Assembly (NCBI GenBank): GCA_045863555.1
Contig: BTUU01000008.1
Span: forward strand, 162,987-226,986
Source of the DNA: JACRLV01 sp045863555
Lineage (GTDB): Bacteria; Planctomycetota; Phycisphaerae; UBA1845; Fen-1342
Direction: 5' to 3'
DNA: 64,000 nt
Under the pieces are notes generated by a model. That model did no database searches. It was not told where the DNA came from and saw nothing but the letters and a program-made list of their open reading frames with translations. Positions within the stretch are counted from its first letter, which is position 1, and the number at the start of each line of letters is the position of its first letter. Shown here in pieces: positions 9,439-19,500 of the stretch. Both the position numbers and the translations under genes were made by a program.

Positions 9439-10995
9439 TTAGTATCTCTCGTACGCGAAGACTCTGATCTCAATCGGTCGCACAACTCGCTTCAGCGCCC
9501 TGAGCTTCCTGCGGTTAATGATGTTCTTGGACGCTAGGACGGTTCTTAGGCTCGTGGAGGATATCCAATTGCTGTTCCAAATTGGCTCGTCTTTGCCACA
9601 AACGATGTGGCACAACGTTTCCTCGAATGGCACCGAAGGATCGATCGGATGGCTGATCCGCTGGAGCCACACCTCCATGTGTCCCGTGTTCGGGAGCTGC
9701 GAGAGTTTCGCTCGAATCTTCTGAATGACACTCCGCCGCGCGGCGTCGTTTTCAAGGACGCTGAGCAGCTTGCTGATAATGGCCGCGCAAACAGGAAACA
9801 CACGCGGGCTTTGATACGCGATATCGACCGCGATGCTGATCAGGACGAGAGGGTGCCGAATGTCCCTTGTTGAGCTAAGGCGCTCGTGAAAGTTGGTTAG
9901 CGTAACGGCCAGGCTGCCGGCATTCGGGAAGTTCATGCCGTGTGCATGAATCACGAGCAAGTGCTTCTGGAGGCTCTTGTCGCCCTGCCGGCCCGTAAGC
10001 CATGCCCGTTTGTCGGGTTTCAGCGAGCCGGTCACAACGGACTGACTTCGGGTAGTTTTCTCAGCGTTGAGCTTGAGGCCCAGATCTATCAGAACTTCCG
10101 TCAGCGTCTTGAGGATCGTCTCGCCAAGCTGGGGGTTGTTTACAAAGATGCGATAATCGTCACGGTAGCGCAGGATGCGGTACTCGGTGATTCCCTGCGC
10201 CTTGAGTCGGCCGCCCAGCATGAGGTCCGCATAGCCCAGGACCATCTCTGCGATCAGGTTCATCAGAACGGACCCTTGCGGAATACCGTTCGTTTGGCCG
10301 TGTCGCATGTCCTGAATGTGGGCGTCAATTACGTTCCCGACCAAGGTCTTGTCACTTCGCCGGGCTTTCGCGACCGAACGGTCATGCAGCGCCCAGGCAA
10401 TCGAGTGCGTATAGATGTCCCCGTAGCAGTCCGTGATGTCAGCATGCAGGATGTACTGGTACTCCAGCGCCAGCTCTATGGAGCCTTGCTCGATGCCTTG
10501 CCACCATTGAGAAATCTGTGCCGCCTTGTCCATCTGCGTTGAGAGCGACTTTACGGGAATGCTGAGGCACTTGATTGCATCGATGGCGGCGAACTCGGCG
10601 AAGCGGCTCCGAATCGCCGTCCAATGGTCCTTCTTGGTGATTTCACCCACGAGCGACACGTAAAGAGCCGGGTGAATCAACTGGAAGGGCCGCCATGCGT
10701 GCCGACCATCCTTATTGGATAGCATCGCGTAGTTGACACCCTCATGCTGACGGGCGTTCCGCAACCCGGAGAGTGGCGAGGTGCGAATCTCCTTGGCGAC
10801 AGCCGTGAGAATTCCGCCAAACTGAAGGTAGTCCGGCAGCTCGACGGTGCAGTAACTGTCCGGCTTGAGCAGGAAGGCTCGTGCTTGAGCGTTCGTCATG
10901 TCGAGCAGCGACTGTGGTCGCGGCGGTGGAGCCCTCTTGGCCCTCCTCGCCCTGGTGGCCGTGCGCGACCGTTTGTTGGCAGCCGTTCTGGCCAT
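9439..10995 (-). CDS. Reverse transcriptase of the unknown-group/defence (UG/DRT, Abi-like) type
   Basis: A 518-aa protein with RT motifs in order: motif A HADITDCYGDIY (184-195) followed by THSIAWALH, motif B GIPQGS (237-242), motif C YRDD within RYRDDYRIF (about 276-284), and motif D GLKLNAEKT. The THSI-W-H signature after motif A is one I associate with Abi/UG-type RTs. There is no maturase X domain or endonuclease domain, and no retron-like or intron-like RNA is evident around it. The first 30 residues are very basic, perhaps nucleic-acid binding. The C-terminal ~200 aa are helical and unassigned. It starts four bases after the DUF262 gene and ends 20 nt before the methyltransferase, so it is embedded in the operon. 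Confidence 0.9.
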   Translation of the reverse strand: MARTAANKRSRTATRARRAKRAPPPRPQSLLDMTNAQARAFLLKPDSYCTVELPDYLQFGGILTAVAKEIRTSPLSGLRNARQHEGVNYAMLSNKDGRHAWRPFQLIHPALYVSLVGEITKKDHWTAIRSRFAEFAAIDAIKCLSIPVKSLSTQMDKAAQISQWWQGIEQGSIELALEYQYILHADITDCYGDIYTHSIAWALHDRSVAKARRSDKTLVGNVIDAHIQDMRHGQTNGIPQGSVLMNLIAEMVLGYADLMLGGRLKAQGITEYRILRYRDDYRIFVNNPQLGETILKTLTEVLIDLGLKLNAEKTTRSQSVVTGSLKPDKRAWLTGRQGDKSLQKHLLVIHAHGMNFPNAGSLAVTLTNFHERLSSTRDIRHPLVLISIAVDIAYQSPRVFPVCAAIISKLLSVLENDAARRSVIQKIRAKLSQLPNTGHMEVWLQRISHPIDPSVPFEETLCHIVCGKDEPIWNSNWISSTSLRTVLASKNIINRRKLRALKRVVRPIEIRVFAYERY

Positions 10996-10999
10996 CGCG

Positions 11000-12940
11000 T
11001 TATGCCACTCCGGCCATAATGCCGCTGTCGCGGGCGACTTCGTCGCTTACCTCTTCGCCTTCGTCGGCCGTGGCGGTGCCCTCAACGATGGAATGGCCCG
11101 TGGCTTTGCTGATCAGCGCCAGCAGCGCCCGTCGGCGGTCGCGCATGAAACCCTCGAAATCGTCAGCGCGAAGCAGTTCCGGCGAAATGCAGTGTGAGCG
11201 GAGGTAACTGTCGAGAACATCCGCCGGAATCGGCGGGTTCTCGATTTGTCCTTTGGAGTTCTTCTTTCCGAGTTCGAGCTTCGCCAGGTACTCGGACGGC
11301 GCGACGCCGCCGATGATGCGGTTCGTGCGGTAGCTCAGCGGCGTCTTGTTGATCACAGAGTCGTAGATCTTGGCGTCGATCTTCCGTTTGTCGCACCAAT
11401 CCTGCGGGAAAATGTGATGGATATCGACAGCCTCGTCGAAAAAGACGGTGAGGTCGTAGCCCTGCCCGGTCCTGAAGTCCTGCGCCCCCTCACGCATGAG
11501 CAGTGCGTGGATGCCCTTGTACGCAGCGGACAGGCGGGTTCGCATCGTGAGGAGGCGATCTGCGCGAAACACGCCGTCTCGGACGGTGGCGGGTTCAGCG
11601 CCTCCGGCAAGCCACGCGGGAACCTCGACAATGTCCTTTGCGAAGCGGCTCTCGACGGCGCCTCCGTACAACTCACCGAAGATTCCGCACCAATACCACC
11701 TGGCGATTCTGGCTAGATGTCCGGCGTGCTCGGCGGATTCGCCCATCTCGGCGAAGATTGCGGCGAGCGGCACAAGTTGCGTCTGATACGGGAGGTCGAG
11801 TACGCGGTGAACGCACTGCTGGCGGAGGAACTTCGCAGCACGTTTGAACCCGTTCTCAACAGCATCTCGGTATCGCAGGTATTCTTCGAGCGGAAGGTCC
11901 AGCAGCGATTGGCGAGTCGCACGCACCGCGGGGAGATCGTGTTCACTCACTCCGGCCGCCTCTTTTTCAGCTCTGACCCGCTTCGTGAAGAGCAGCGCGA
12001 TGGCCTGAAGCACGTCGGTGCTCGCGACTTTGGCGAGCACGCCGGCCGACTGATCAGCCGCACGGCCAAACTCGGTCAGTCGGGTCTGCAAGCCCTTCTT
12101 TCCGTCCGCGCCAAGCCAGTCGTCGCGGAGCTTATGGCCGCGCGCGGCGTACATCGCGGTGAGAAGCTCGAATGCGTCGAGCGGCTTGCCGCCGGTGTTC
12201 ACCTTTTCGAACACAAGACAGACGGCCTCATGCGACGTGTCGTGGGCGAGCGTGATGACCGGCACATGATAGGATTTGAAGTTGTTCAACACCTCGTTCT
12301 TGAACCGCTTGAACACGTCGCGCTTCGGAGCATCGCCCTTCGCGATCCAATGGTCGCCGAAGCTCTCCTGCCACTCGTCCCAATCGAACACGCGATTGAG
12401 TGGAAACATGAGCTGTTCGTACTCGCGCACGGGCTCTGCGAGATCGAGGAGTATGTCCTTGTCGAAGTTCGTCTTGATGCGACGGTCTTCGGGAACCGTG
12501 AAGATTGCGTCGTCTCGATCCACTCCGACTGCGAGTGATTTCATGATGTCGATATAAAACCAGCGGCGCACGAGCTTGTTCTTGGGCGTGATCGTCTCGA
12601 CGACTTCGCGACGCATGCAGGACTGGTAAAGTGATGTCATGCGCTGCTGGCCGTCGAGAAGCAGCTCCGTCGGCGATATGTCGTTTGCCCCAGAGTGGGC
12701 GCCCTGAACAGGCCGGCGGGCGAAGATCGTGGCGCCGGAATTGGATTCCAACGTCATCAACGCTCCAATCGGGAATGCGCAGGAAACCGACGCGATCAGG
12801 CTGAGTATCCGATCCTCCGCCCAGACCCAGCTTCGTTGAAAATCAGGCAGTTGAATCTTGCCGTCGCCGCATTGGCGTAAGAGCGCTTCGAGCGAAACGG
12901 GATTCGTCCTGAACGCCTCTTTGGACATGCTCTCACGCAC
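11000..12940 (-). CDS. DUF262 and HNH (DUF1524-like) nuclease, GmrSD-like
   Basis: A 646-aa protein. The N-terminal ParB/DUF262 domain shows IQLPDFQRSWVW (29-40) and the hallmark DGQQR (96-100), which in GmrS-type proteins binds and hydrolyses NTP. The C-terminal part has an HNH-type motif DIHHIFPQDW (506-515) followed by N-K-T-P-L, typical of DUF1524. The single-chain fusion resembles type IV GmrSD enzymes, which cut modified phage DNA, but DUF262 proteins also occur in other defence systems. GTG at 12940 overlaps the end of the Res gene by eight bases and follows an AGGAG; ATG at 12928 (MSKEAF) is an equally reasonable start. The next gene, the RT, begins four bases after the stop. Confidence 0.9.
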   Translation of the reverse strand: MRESMSKEAFRTNPVSLEALLRQCGDGKIQLPDFQRSWVWAEDRILSLIASVSCAFPIGALMTLESNSGATIFARRPVQGAHSGANDISPTELLLDGQQRMTSLYQSCMRREVVETITPKNKLVRRWFYIDIMKSLAVGVDRDDAIFTVPEDRRIKTNFDKDILLDLAEPVREYEQLMFPLNRVFDWDEWQESFGDHWIAKGDAPKRDVFKRFKNEVLNNFKSYHVPVITLAHDTSHEAVCLVFEKVNTGGKPLDAFELLTAMYAARGHKLRDDWLGADGKKGLQTRLTEFGRAADQSAGVLAKVASTDVLQAIALLFTKRVRAEKEAAGVSEHDLPAVRATRQSLLDLPLEEYLRYRDAVENGFKRAAKFLRQQCVHRVLDLPYQTQLVPLAAIFAEMGESAEHAGHLARIARWYWCGIFGELYGGAVESRFAKDIVEVPAWLAGGAEPATVRDGVFRADRLLTMRTRLSAAYKGIHALLMREGAQDFRTGQGYDLTVFFDEAVDIHHIFPQDWCDKRKIDAKIYDSVINKTPLSYRTNRIIGGVAPSEYLAKLELGKKNSKGQIENPPIPADVLDSYLRSHCISPELLRADDFEGFMRDRRRALLALISKATGHSIVEGTATADEGEEVSDEVARDSGIMAGVA

Positions 12941-15900
12941 TCCTGACGTAGGTGCAGATCAATTCGTCGAAATAGGATTCGACTTTCTGCTCGAAATCGC
13001 TCTGCATTTCCCAAATGTCGCAAAACTCGGCGAAGGCCCAGCGACCATAGCTGCCGAGGTTGTTCACACCGGGCACCCAGTAGGTGTCCATCGTGGATTT
13101 CTTCTCCTTGGCGTCCTCGCGGCGGTAGCCTTTGATCTCGACAATCACGTGCAGCAGGTCTGATGTGCCGTCGGGATGCGGCGGATGCCCGTCGTCCACA
13201 AGCACGATGAAGTCGGGCCGGTACCTGCGGGATTCGGAGCCGTACTTGTACGGGATTTCGAGGCCGAGATTGTGATTCTTCGCGTAGGCCCGCACGCGCG
13301 GGTGGTTCTCCGCGACGCGGCAGAACTCGGCTTCCCAGTCACTGTCGAGAATGACCCAGTTGATGTGGCAGCGGCGGGCGTCGGTCTGCCAGCGATCCTT
13401 CCTTGACGTGTTGAAGTTCACGAAGCGCGTGGAGCCCATCGGGTTATAGGGGTCCAGCACGGCCTTGATTGGGCATTCGCCGACGAGCTTGCTGACGATG
13501 CCGCGCGTAATGCGCTCGCAGGCCATGTCAGCGAGCTCCTGATACATGAGCTGAGCCGGGTACGTGCCGCCTTTGCAGACCAGGTGGCCGTCGAGCCACT
13601 CGCGGGTGATGCGCTTGAGCTGGCCGAAGAGATGCAGCTTGGGGTCTTCGCCGGGGTCGCGCCACTTCGTGTAGAGCAGACGCTGCGTGAGGTGGAATAG
13701 CAGTGTCGAGCGGCGCAGGTCGCCTGTGTGGACGAGATTCAGGTCCACCGCCTCGCCGATGATGCCCTGATTCTGCGTCACCGAGGGACCGACGAGTTCG
13801 GGCGTCAGTTCAAGCGTTGCGTCGTCGGTGAAGGTGGCAGATAGGCGCTCTTCCGGGAGCTCGACGCGGTACCCCTCCACGCGGGGAAACCGGATTTCCA
13901 GCGCGTCGCGGTCTGGGCGAACGGCTTTGACGTTGATCGTGTCGCGAGGGGGCTGAGGCGGCGCGACGACGGGCTTGGCCGTGAAGTCGAACGGGATTCC
14001 GAGCACGTCGGCGTATTCGACGTTGAAGAGGTTCTCCTCGTTGAGGTCATACGACTGACGCCGAAGCGCGCGACCGATGACCTGTTCGCACAGAAGCTGC
14101 GTGCCGAAGGCCCGGACGCCGAGAACGTGCGTCACGGTGTTCGCGTCCCAACCCTCGGTGAGCATGGAGACTGACACGACGCAGCGAATTGAGTCGCCGA
14201 GCCGGCCTTGTTTGCCGACTGTGTTCATGACCTCGCGGAGCAAGTCCTGGTCGCTGAGCTTCTCGGCCTGGCGGCGGTCGCCGGTGCGTTCGACAATTTC
14301 GCGGCGGAACCGGTCGATTTCGTCGGTGGCCATATTGCGGAAGTTGTCGTCGAGCGCTTCGCCGGATTCGAGCTGTTCGCTGTCGATAAGCAGCGTTCGC
14401 GGCCGGCCGAGCGGATTGCCGTGTTCGTCGAAGTTGCGGAAGAGTCGCAGGCGTCCTTCGACAAGCTGGCCCGTTCCGTCGTCATCCTCGCGGACGAAAC
14501 CGGAGATGTAGTCGTAGATCAATTTGGAAATGGCCGTGTTCTGGCAGACCACGATGAAGCACGGCGGAACGGCAATCTTCTCCTTCTCCCAGAGTTCGAA
14601 GGTTTTCTCATAGTGGCCGTAGAGCGCTTCAAGCGCGGTCTGCAATTCGACGGGGATGGAAAGCGGGTCGAGCTTGCCACCCTTTCCGCGGCCTTTCCGC
14701 GGCATCTTCTTGCCGACATGCTTCCAAAGCTCGCGGAACTTGGGCATGTCGCTGCCGGGTATGTTGTCCGCAACCGGGACGCGCGGAAGTTTGACGATGC
14801 CGCACTCGATGGCGTCCATGAGCGAGAAATCCGTCATCGTCCACGGAAACAGCGTCCCCTCGGCGTAGCCGGACCCGCGGAGGAAGAAAGGCGTCGCCGA
14901 CAGGTCGACGACGCGCTGGATTCCAAGCTTGCGGCCGACCGCTTCCAGACCGGAGATCCAGAGCCTCGCGGCTTCGCGATTCTTCTTTGCTTCCTTCTCG
15001 TCATCGCCCTTCAGATCGCCTTCTTCATCGGCCTCGGGCGGCTTGCCACGGTAGCAGTGGTGCGCCTCGTCGTTCAGCACGAACACGGTTTTCATGCCCA
15101 TCAGATCGGGCATGACGCGCTGGAGCATTTGCCCTTCGGTTTCGAGCGTCTTGATCTCGTCGCTCTCGCGGTGGACGCGGCCTTCGAGCAAGGCACGCCC
15201 GCCGGATGACAAGTCCATCGTCTCACGGAGCTTGAAGGCGTGGTAGTTCGTGATGACGATCTTCGCTCGGTCGAGATCGCCGAGCATGTCATTGGGGACA
15301 AGCTCGCGGCTCTTGTAATAAGCGTCGGGATCGTTCGGCTGGAGTACGCGGAGCCGGTCGCGAATCGTGAGGCCGGGTGTGGCAACAAGAAACCCGCGAG
15401 TAAATTTCTTGCTGTTCGGACGGCGAACGGCGTTGATCGTCTGCCAAGCGATCAGCATGGCCATCACTGTCGTCTTGCCGGCGCCCGTGGCCAGTTTCAG
15501 GGCGAAACGGGCGAGACCCGGGTTGGCCTGATCGTTGGCTGCATCGAGGTGGTCCAAAATGACGCGGCCATCCTTGCCGAGAGTAGGAGCGACCTCGCTC
15601 AACCAAATCGCAGTCTCCGCTGCTTCGACCTGGCAAAAAAACGGGCGAATGCTGCTGAACGGATGGTATCGCCAATGCTGAAGCAGCCGCGCCGTTTCGG
15701 GCGTGACGTTCCATGAATCAGGGCTTTGCAGCCGCCGCCAGCCGTCTACGCGCTCGCGCACGGCGTTAACGATCGACATCGTTTCGTACCGCTGCTTCGC
15801 AGTCGAGACTTCTTCTGCCTCGTCGAAGACCAACTCCTGCTGCTCAGTCGCTCGCCGTTTCTTCGGTTTCGGAATCGGAGTAATGAACTCGGCACGTCGT

Positions 15901-16013
15901 CGGCGCTCCTCGATCCGATTCGTAGGTTGTCCATGCGCGTCGAGCTGCCAGTGCCTCGCCGGGTATTCGTAGGGCGAGTTGAGGATCGGCTTTTCGAAGA
16001 ACAGGTCTGCCAC
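12933..16013 (-). CDS. Type III-like restriction helicase-endonuclease (BPTD_3080-like Res)
   Basis: A 1026-aa protein. The superfamily 2 helicase core has Walker A TGAGKTT (176-182), a DEAHH motif II in VLNDEAHHCYR, SATP in LSATPFFLRG and a motif VI QVIGRALRR. A C-terminal PD-(D/E)xK nuclease is visible: PD at 933-934 and EIKGYR around 959-964. It is therefore an ATP-dependent translocase with a nuclease, the restriction partner of the methyltransferase encoded three genes downstream. The overall pattern fits the family annotated as BPTD_3080 restriction endonuclease. The start is a GTG. The 3' end overlaps the DUF262 gene. Confidence 0.92.
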   Translation of the reverse strand: MADLFFEKPILNSPYEYPARHWQLDAHGQPTNRIEERRRRAEFITPIPKPKKRRATEQQELVFDEAEEVSTAKQRYETMSIVNAVRERVDGWRRLQSPDSWNVTPETARLLQHWRYHPFSSIRPFFCQVEAAETAIWLSEVAPTLGKDGRVILDHLDAANDQANPGLARFALKLATGAGKTTVMAMLIAWQTINAVRRPNSKKFTRGFLVATPGLTIRDRLRVLQPNDPDAYYKSRELVPNDMLGDLDRAKIVITNYHAFKLRETMDLSSGGRALLEGRVHRESDEIKTLETEGQMLQRVMPDLMGMKTVFVLNDEAHHCYRGKPPEADEEGDLKGDDEKEAKKNREAARLWISGLEAVGRKLGIQRVVDLSATPFFLRGSGYAEGTLFPWTMTDFSLMDAIECGIVKLPRVPVADNIPGSDMPKFRELWKHVGKKMPRKGRGKGGKLDPLSIPVELQTALEALYGHYEKTFELWEKEKIAVPPCFIVVCQNTAISKLIYDYISGFVREDDDGTGQLVEGRLRLFRNFDEHGNPLGRPRTLLIDSEQLESGEALDDNFRNMATDEIDRFRREIVERTGDRRQAEKLSDQDLLREVMNTVGKQGRLGDSIRCVVSVSMLTEGWDANTVTHVLGVRAFGTQLLCEQVIGRALRRQSYDLNEENLFNVEYADVLGIPFDFTAKPVVAPPQPPRDTINVKAVRPDRDALEIRFPRVEGYRVELPEERLSATFTDDATLELTPELVGPSVTQNQGIIGEAVDLNLVHTGDLRRSTLLFHLTQRLLYTKWRDPGEDPKLHLFGQLKRITREWLDGHLVCKGGTYPAQLMYQELADMACERITRGIVSKLVGECPIKAVLDPYNPMGSTRFVNFNTSRKDRWQTDARRCHINWVILDSDWEAEFCRVAENHPRVRAYAKNHNLGLEIPYKYGSESRRYRPDFIVLVDDGHPPHPDGTSDLLHVIVEIKGYRREDAKEKKSTMDTYWVPGVNNLGSYGRWAFAEFCDIWEMQSDFEQKVESYFDELICTYVRSA

Positions 16014-16098
16014 GGGTTCTCTCGGTGCTAGAGCACGGGATGCTGTCGCCTAGAGGATCGCGCTTGTCCAGGCGGGACGAATTGTTCGCCTCGGGAAC

Positions 16099-16317
16099 CT
16101 ACGCGTTACGGCGATGCGCGCGAGTTTTCGGGCTGGTGTCCCCGCCATCTGCAAGCCAGCGGTCAATAAGTCCTTTATGAAAACGCCAGTGCTTTCCGAC
16201 TTTCTTTCCAGGCATCCTCCCATTCTGTGCGAGCCTGTAGAGCGAGGACTTGGCGACCTTGAGATAGTTGGCGAGCTCGTCGATCGTCATTACGTCGTCG
16301 GTCGGCTTCTTTGCCAT
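16099..16317 (-). CDS. Excisionase-family (HTH_17) DNA-binding protein
   Basis: A 72-aa protein with the classic excisionase/MerR-like helix-turn-helix: MTIDELANYLKVAKSSLYRL, then GKHWRFHKGLIDRWL. Small proteins of this kind bind DNA in mobile elements or act as regulators of neighbouring units. I chose the ATG at 16317 (MAKKP); the open frame extends to a TTG at 16398, which would add an N-terminus unlike the family. It is the first gene of the reverse-strand unit, about 85 bp before the Res gene, and divergent from the large helicase gene at 16513, so it may regulate both. Confidence 0.8.
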   Translation of the reverse strand: MAKKPTDDVMTIDELANYLKVAKSSLYRLAQNGRMPGKKVGKHWRFHKGLIDRWLADGGDTSPKTRAHRRNA

Positions 16318-16512
16318 GGTCTCTTCGCGCCTCAGACCCACCTTGCTCATGGGCTCGTTAACCTGCCGAATTTGATCGTTGTTAGTCGTTTCTGTCAAAC
16401 AGGCCGCTCTGCCGGACCCTCATTCGCATTTCGCGCGAACAAACCGCACACGGCCTGCGAGGCCCGCCATAACGATCATGACGGCCTAGGCCTGCATCCT
16501 GGAGAAGACTCA

Positions 16513-19500
16513 ATGGCGAAGTCCGAACAGCTTCAGTTCAACTGGTCGATTCACGCACCGGCTCAGGCGCTTGTCGATGTCGCAGAGACCGGAGTCGTTT
16601 CGAAAGAGGCGGGTGCAGGAAACGAGTCAGATGTAGATGCCGCGCGTCGGCGTGGGCCAGACCGCTCTCGCCCGACTCCGGGCATGGTTCTTCTCGCTCG
16701 GTGTATCGCAGCAACGCTTGAACACGAGCCCAACACACGAATCGACAATCGGCTGCTCAATTCTGTGGCCCGTAGGTCATTAGGTGGGGCGGCTGGCCAC
16801 GCGCGCGACATGTACGACGCAGCCGAGGCGGGCATGAACATCCGGATCGCCCGCGCCGGTCTCGATCTGGTGGACGTTGCTGGCTCCATCGGAGTTCTGC
16901 TCGCCCTGCAGGAGCGGATGCCTCGTGAAGTACGGCGCAACGCGATACAGGTCGAGCTTCAGCAGTTCAGCACACCGCCGGCCGAAGCGATTCTCGTTGC
17001 AAGCGCCGCGGCACTCTGTTCGGGCATGCGCGTTCTAGAACCTAGCGCAGGGACGGGAAACATCGCGGTCCTCGCACGGCTCGCCGGCGCGTGCGTCGAT
17101 ACGAACGAGATCGACGGGCGTCGGCGCGCGTTGCTGGAGCTTCAGGGATTCACGCCAACGGCGTTCGATGCGGAACGGCTCGACAACCTCCTGCCCGCAG
17201 ATCGCTTCTACGATGCTGTCGTGATGAATCCGCCGTTCTCGGCAACCGGTGGCCGCGTGAATGGCCACAGCACGGCTTTTGGCGCGCGGCACGTCGAGCA
17301 GGCGCTGCTAAGGCTCAAACCAGGCGGCCGGCTCGTCGCCATTGTCGGGCGCGGCATGGCGCTTGACCGACCGAAGTTTCGCGCATGGTGGGCTGAGATC
17401 GAGGCGCGCTTTCGCGTGCGAGCGAACATCGGCATCGACGGCAATGCGTACAGCAAGTTCGGCACAACCTTTGATCATCAGATCATCGTAATCGACAACG
17501 ATGGCTCGACAGACGATGAGGCCAGCATTGTTACGGCGGCTGGTTTGTCACTGCATCAAGCGTGGGACCATTTGAAGCAATTCGCAGAGGAGGATGTTTA
17601 TGGGCGAATACGCAAACTCAATTCGGTCGAGGGCGGTCGCGGCGCTGGTTTCGATGGCTCGCGAAGCACCTCCGCGAGACTGCGATCCAATCTTATTGCT
17701 GATCTCTCGCCTGCTGGAGGAGGGAACGGACGATTGCCCGGCGGAGCCGGGGGAATTCGTGACGGTGGACGACTGGATGCTCTGGAATCGACTGGTCGCG
17801 ACCCGACCGCGCCTCGTTCGAGCGGCGATAACGGCGACGCTGGAGTGGGAGCGACCGATCCTGCCGAGAGAGACCATGAAGATGCAGGTATGGGGGGCGA
17901 GGCTGGTGCTCAGCACGCTGGACCGCCTGGCGTTGAGATGACAATCGGCAAGCAGGAGCGCGGCCCTCCTCTGCCGTTGCACGTTGAAGATGGCTCGGTT
18001 TATGCGGTATACCGTGTTCAGAAGGCCCTCGTCGTTGACGCAGAATCGCATCCGGCAAGTGTGGTGGAATCCGTGGCGATGGCGTCGGTCGAGCCGCCTG
18101 ATCCCACCTATCAGCTTCAATTGCCTGTCGATGTAGTTCGCGAAGGCCGCATCTCGGACATTCAAATCGAAGACGTGATCTACGCCGGCCAGGCGACGGA
18201 ATCACTGTTGCCGAACGGCTCGCGGCGTGGACATTGGAATGGCGACGGCACAGGCATCGGCAAGGGTCGTGAGATCTACGCATTCATGTACGAGCAGTAT
18301 GAGCGGGGTCGGACGAAGCACGTGCACGTCTCCGCGTCGCACCAGCTCGTGGCCGACGCCGAGCGGGATCGCAGCGCTGTCGGGCTGCCGTTACCGATCA
18401 TTCATCAGGCCCGCTTCAAGACGGCCGACCGCGTGACCACCCCGGAAGGTGTGTTTTTCACGACGTACACCATGCTCAGCATGGATTTCGACGGCGACCG
18501 CCAGCGGTTCAAGCAGCTTACAGAATGGTTGGGGCCGGACTTCGAGGGCGTAATCGCCTTTGACGAAGCTCATTTGATGAAGAACGCCGCGGCAACGCCG
18601 CACGGCGGAAAGGCGACCGTCGATGAAGGCACGCTCCGCGGCAACATGGGCATCACGCTGCAACGGCTCTTCCCGCGTGCGCGCGTGCGGTATTTCAGTG
18701 CGACCGGCGCGACGGAAGCCCGGCACATGGCGCCGTATGAACGGCTCGGACTCTGGGGCGAAGGCGCGCCGTTTCCGGATTTCGCGGCCTTCCTGGTGGC
18801 GATGGAACGCGGCGGCGTGGCCGCAATGGAAATGCTCTGCCGCGATCTGAAGAGCGTCGGCACCTACCTCTCGCGAACCATCAGCTACGGACCGACCCGC
18901 TGGCCGGACGGCACGATTGTCCCTGAGAGCGCGGTCGAATACGAACCGCTGGTGCATGGCATGACGGCCGATGAGCGCCGCCAGTACGACCAGATCGCGG
19001 ACTTGTGGGCCGAACTGCTCACGGCGTTTGAACGCGGCGAGCAGACCGCCTGCCAGAAAAGGAACGCTCACCGGTACGCGCAGTTCTACGCCGCCCAGCA
19101 ACGGTTTTTTCTGCAGCTCATGCTCGCCTACGCGCTCCCGGATGTGCTGCCGGCCATCGAACGGGACCTGGCGGCGGAACGGTCGGTCGTACTGAGCCTT
19201 TTCAACACCGGCGAAGCCCAGGCCGACCGAAAAGTCCGTGATGCGCGTGCCCAGGGCGTTGAACTCAGCGAGCTGGATGCGACGCCGCGCGAAATGATCG
19301 TGCAGCTCATTGAGACACAGTTCCCGATCTACCAGTACCGCGAACAAACCGACCCGGCTACCGGCAACGTCGTGAGCGTGCGTGTCGAAGACGCCGCTGG
19401 CAACCCTGAGATCAACCGCGAAAACCTCCGCCGGCAGCAGGAACTGCTCGACAAGGTGGCGGACCTCGACATCCCGCACAATCCGCTCGACGCACTGGTC

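Noticed and set aside
9439..10995. Group II intron or retron origin for the reverse transcriptase
   Set aside because: No maturase or endonuclease domain, no retron-like RNA and no intron boundaries; the gene is embedded in an operon.
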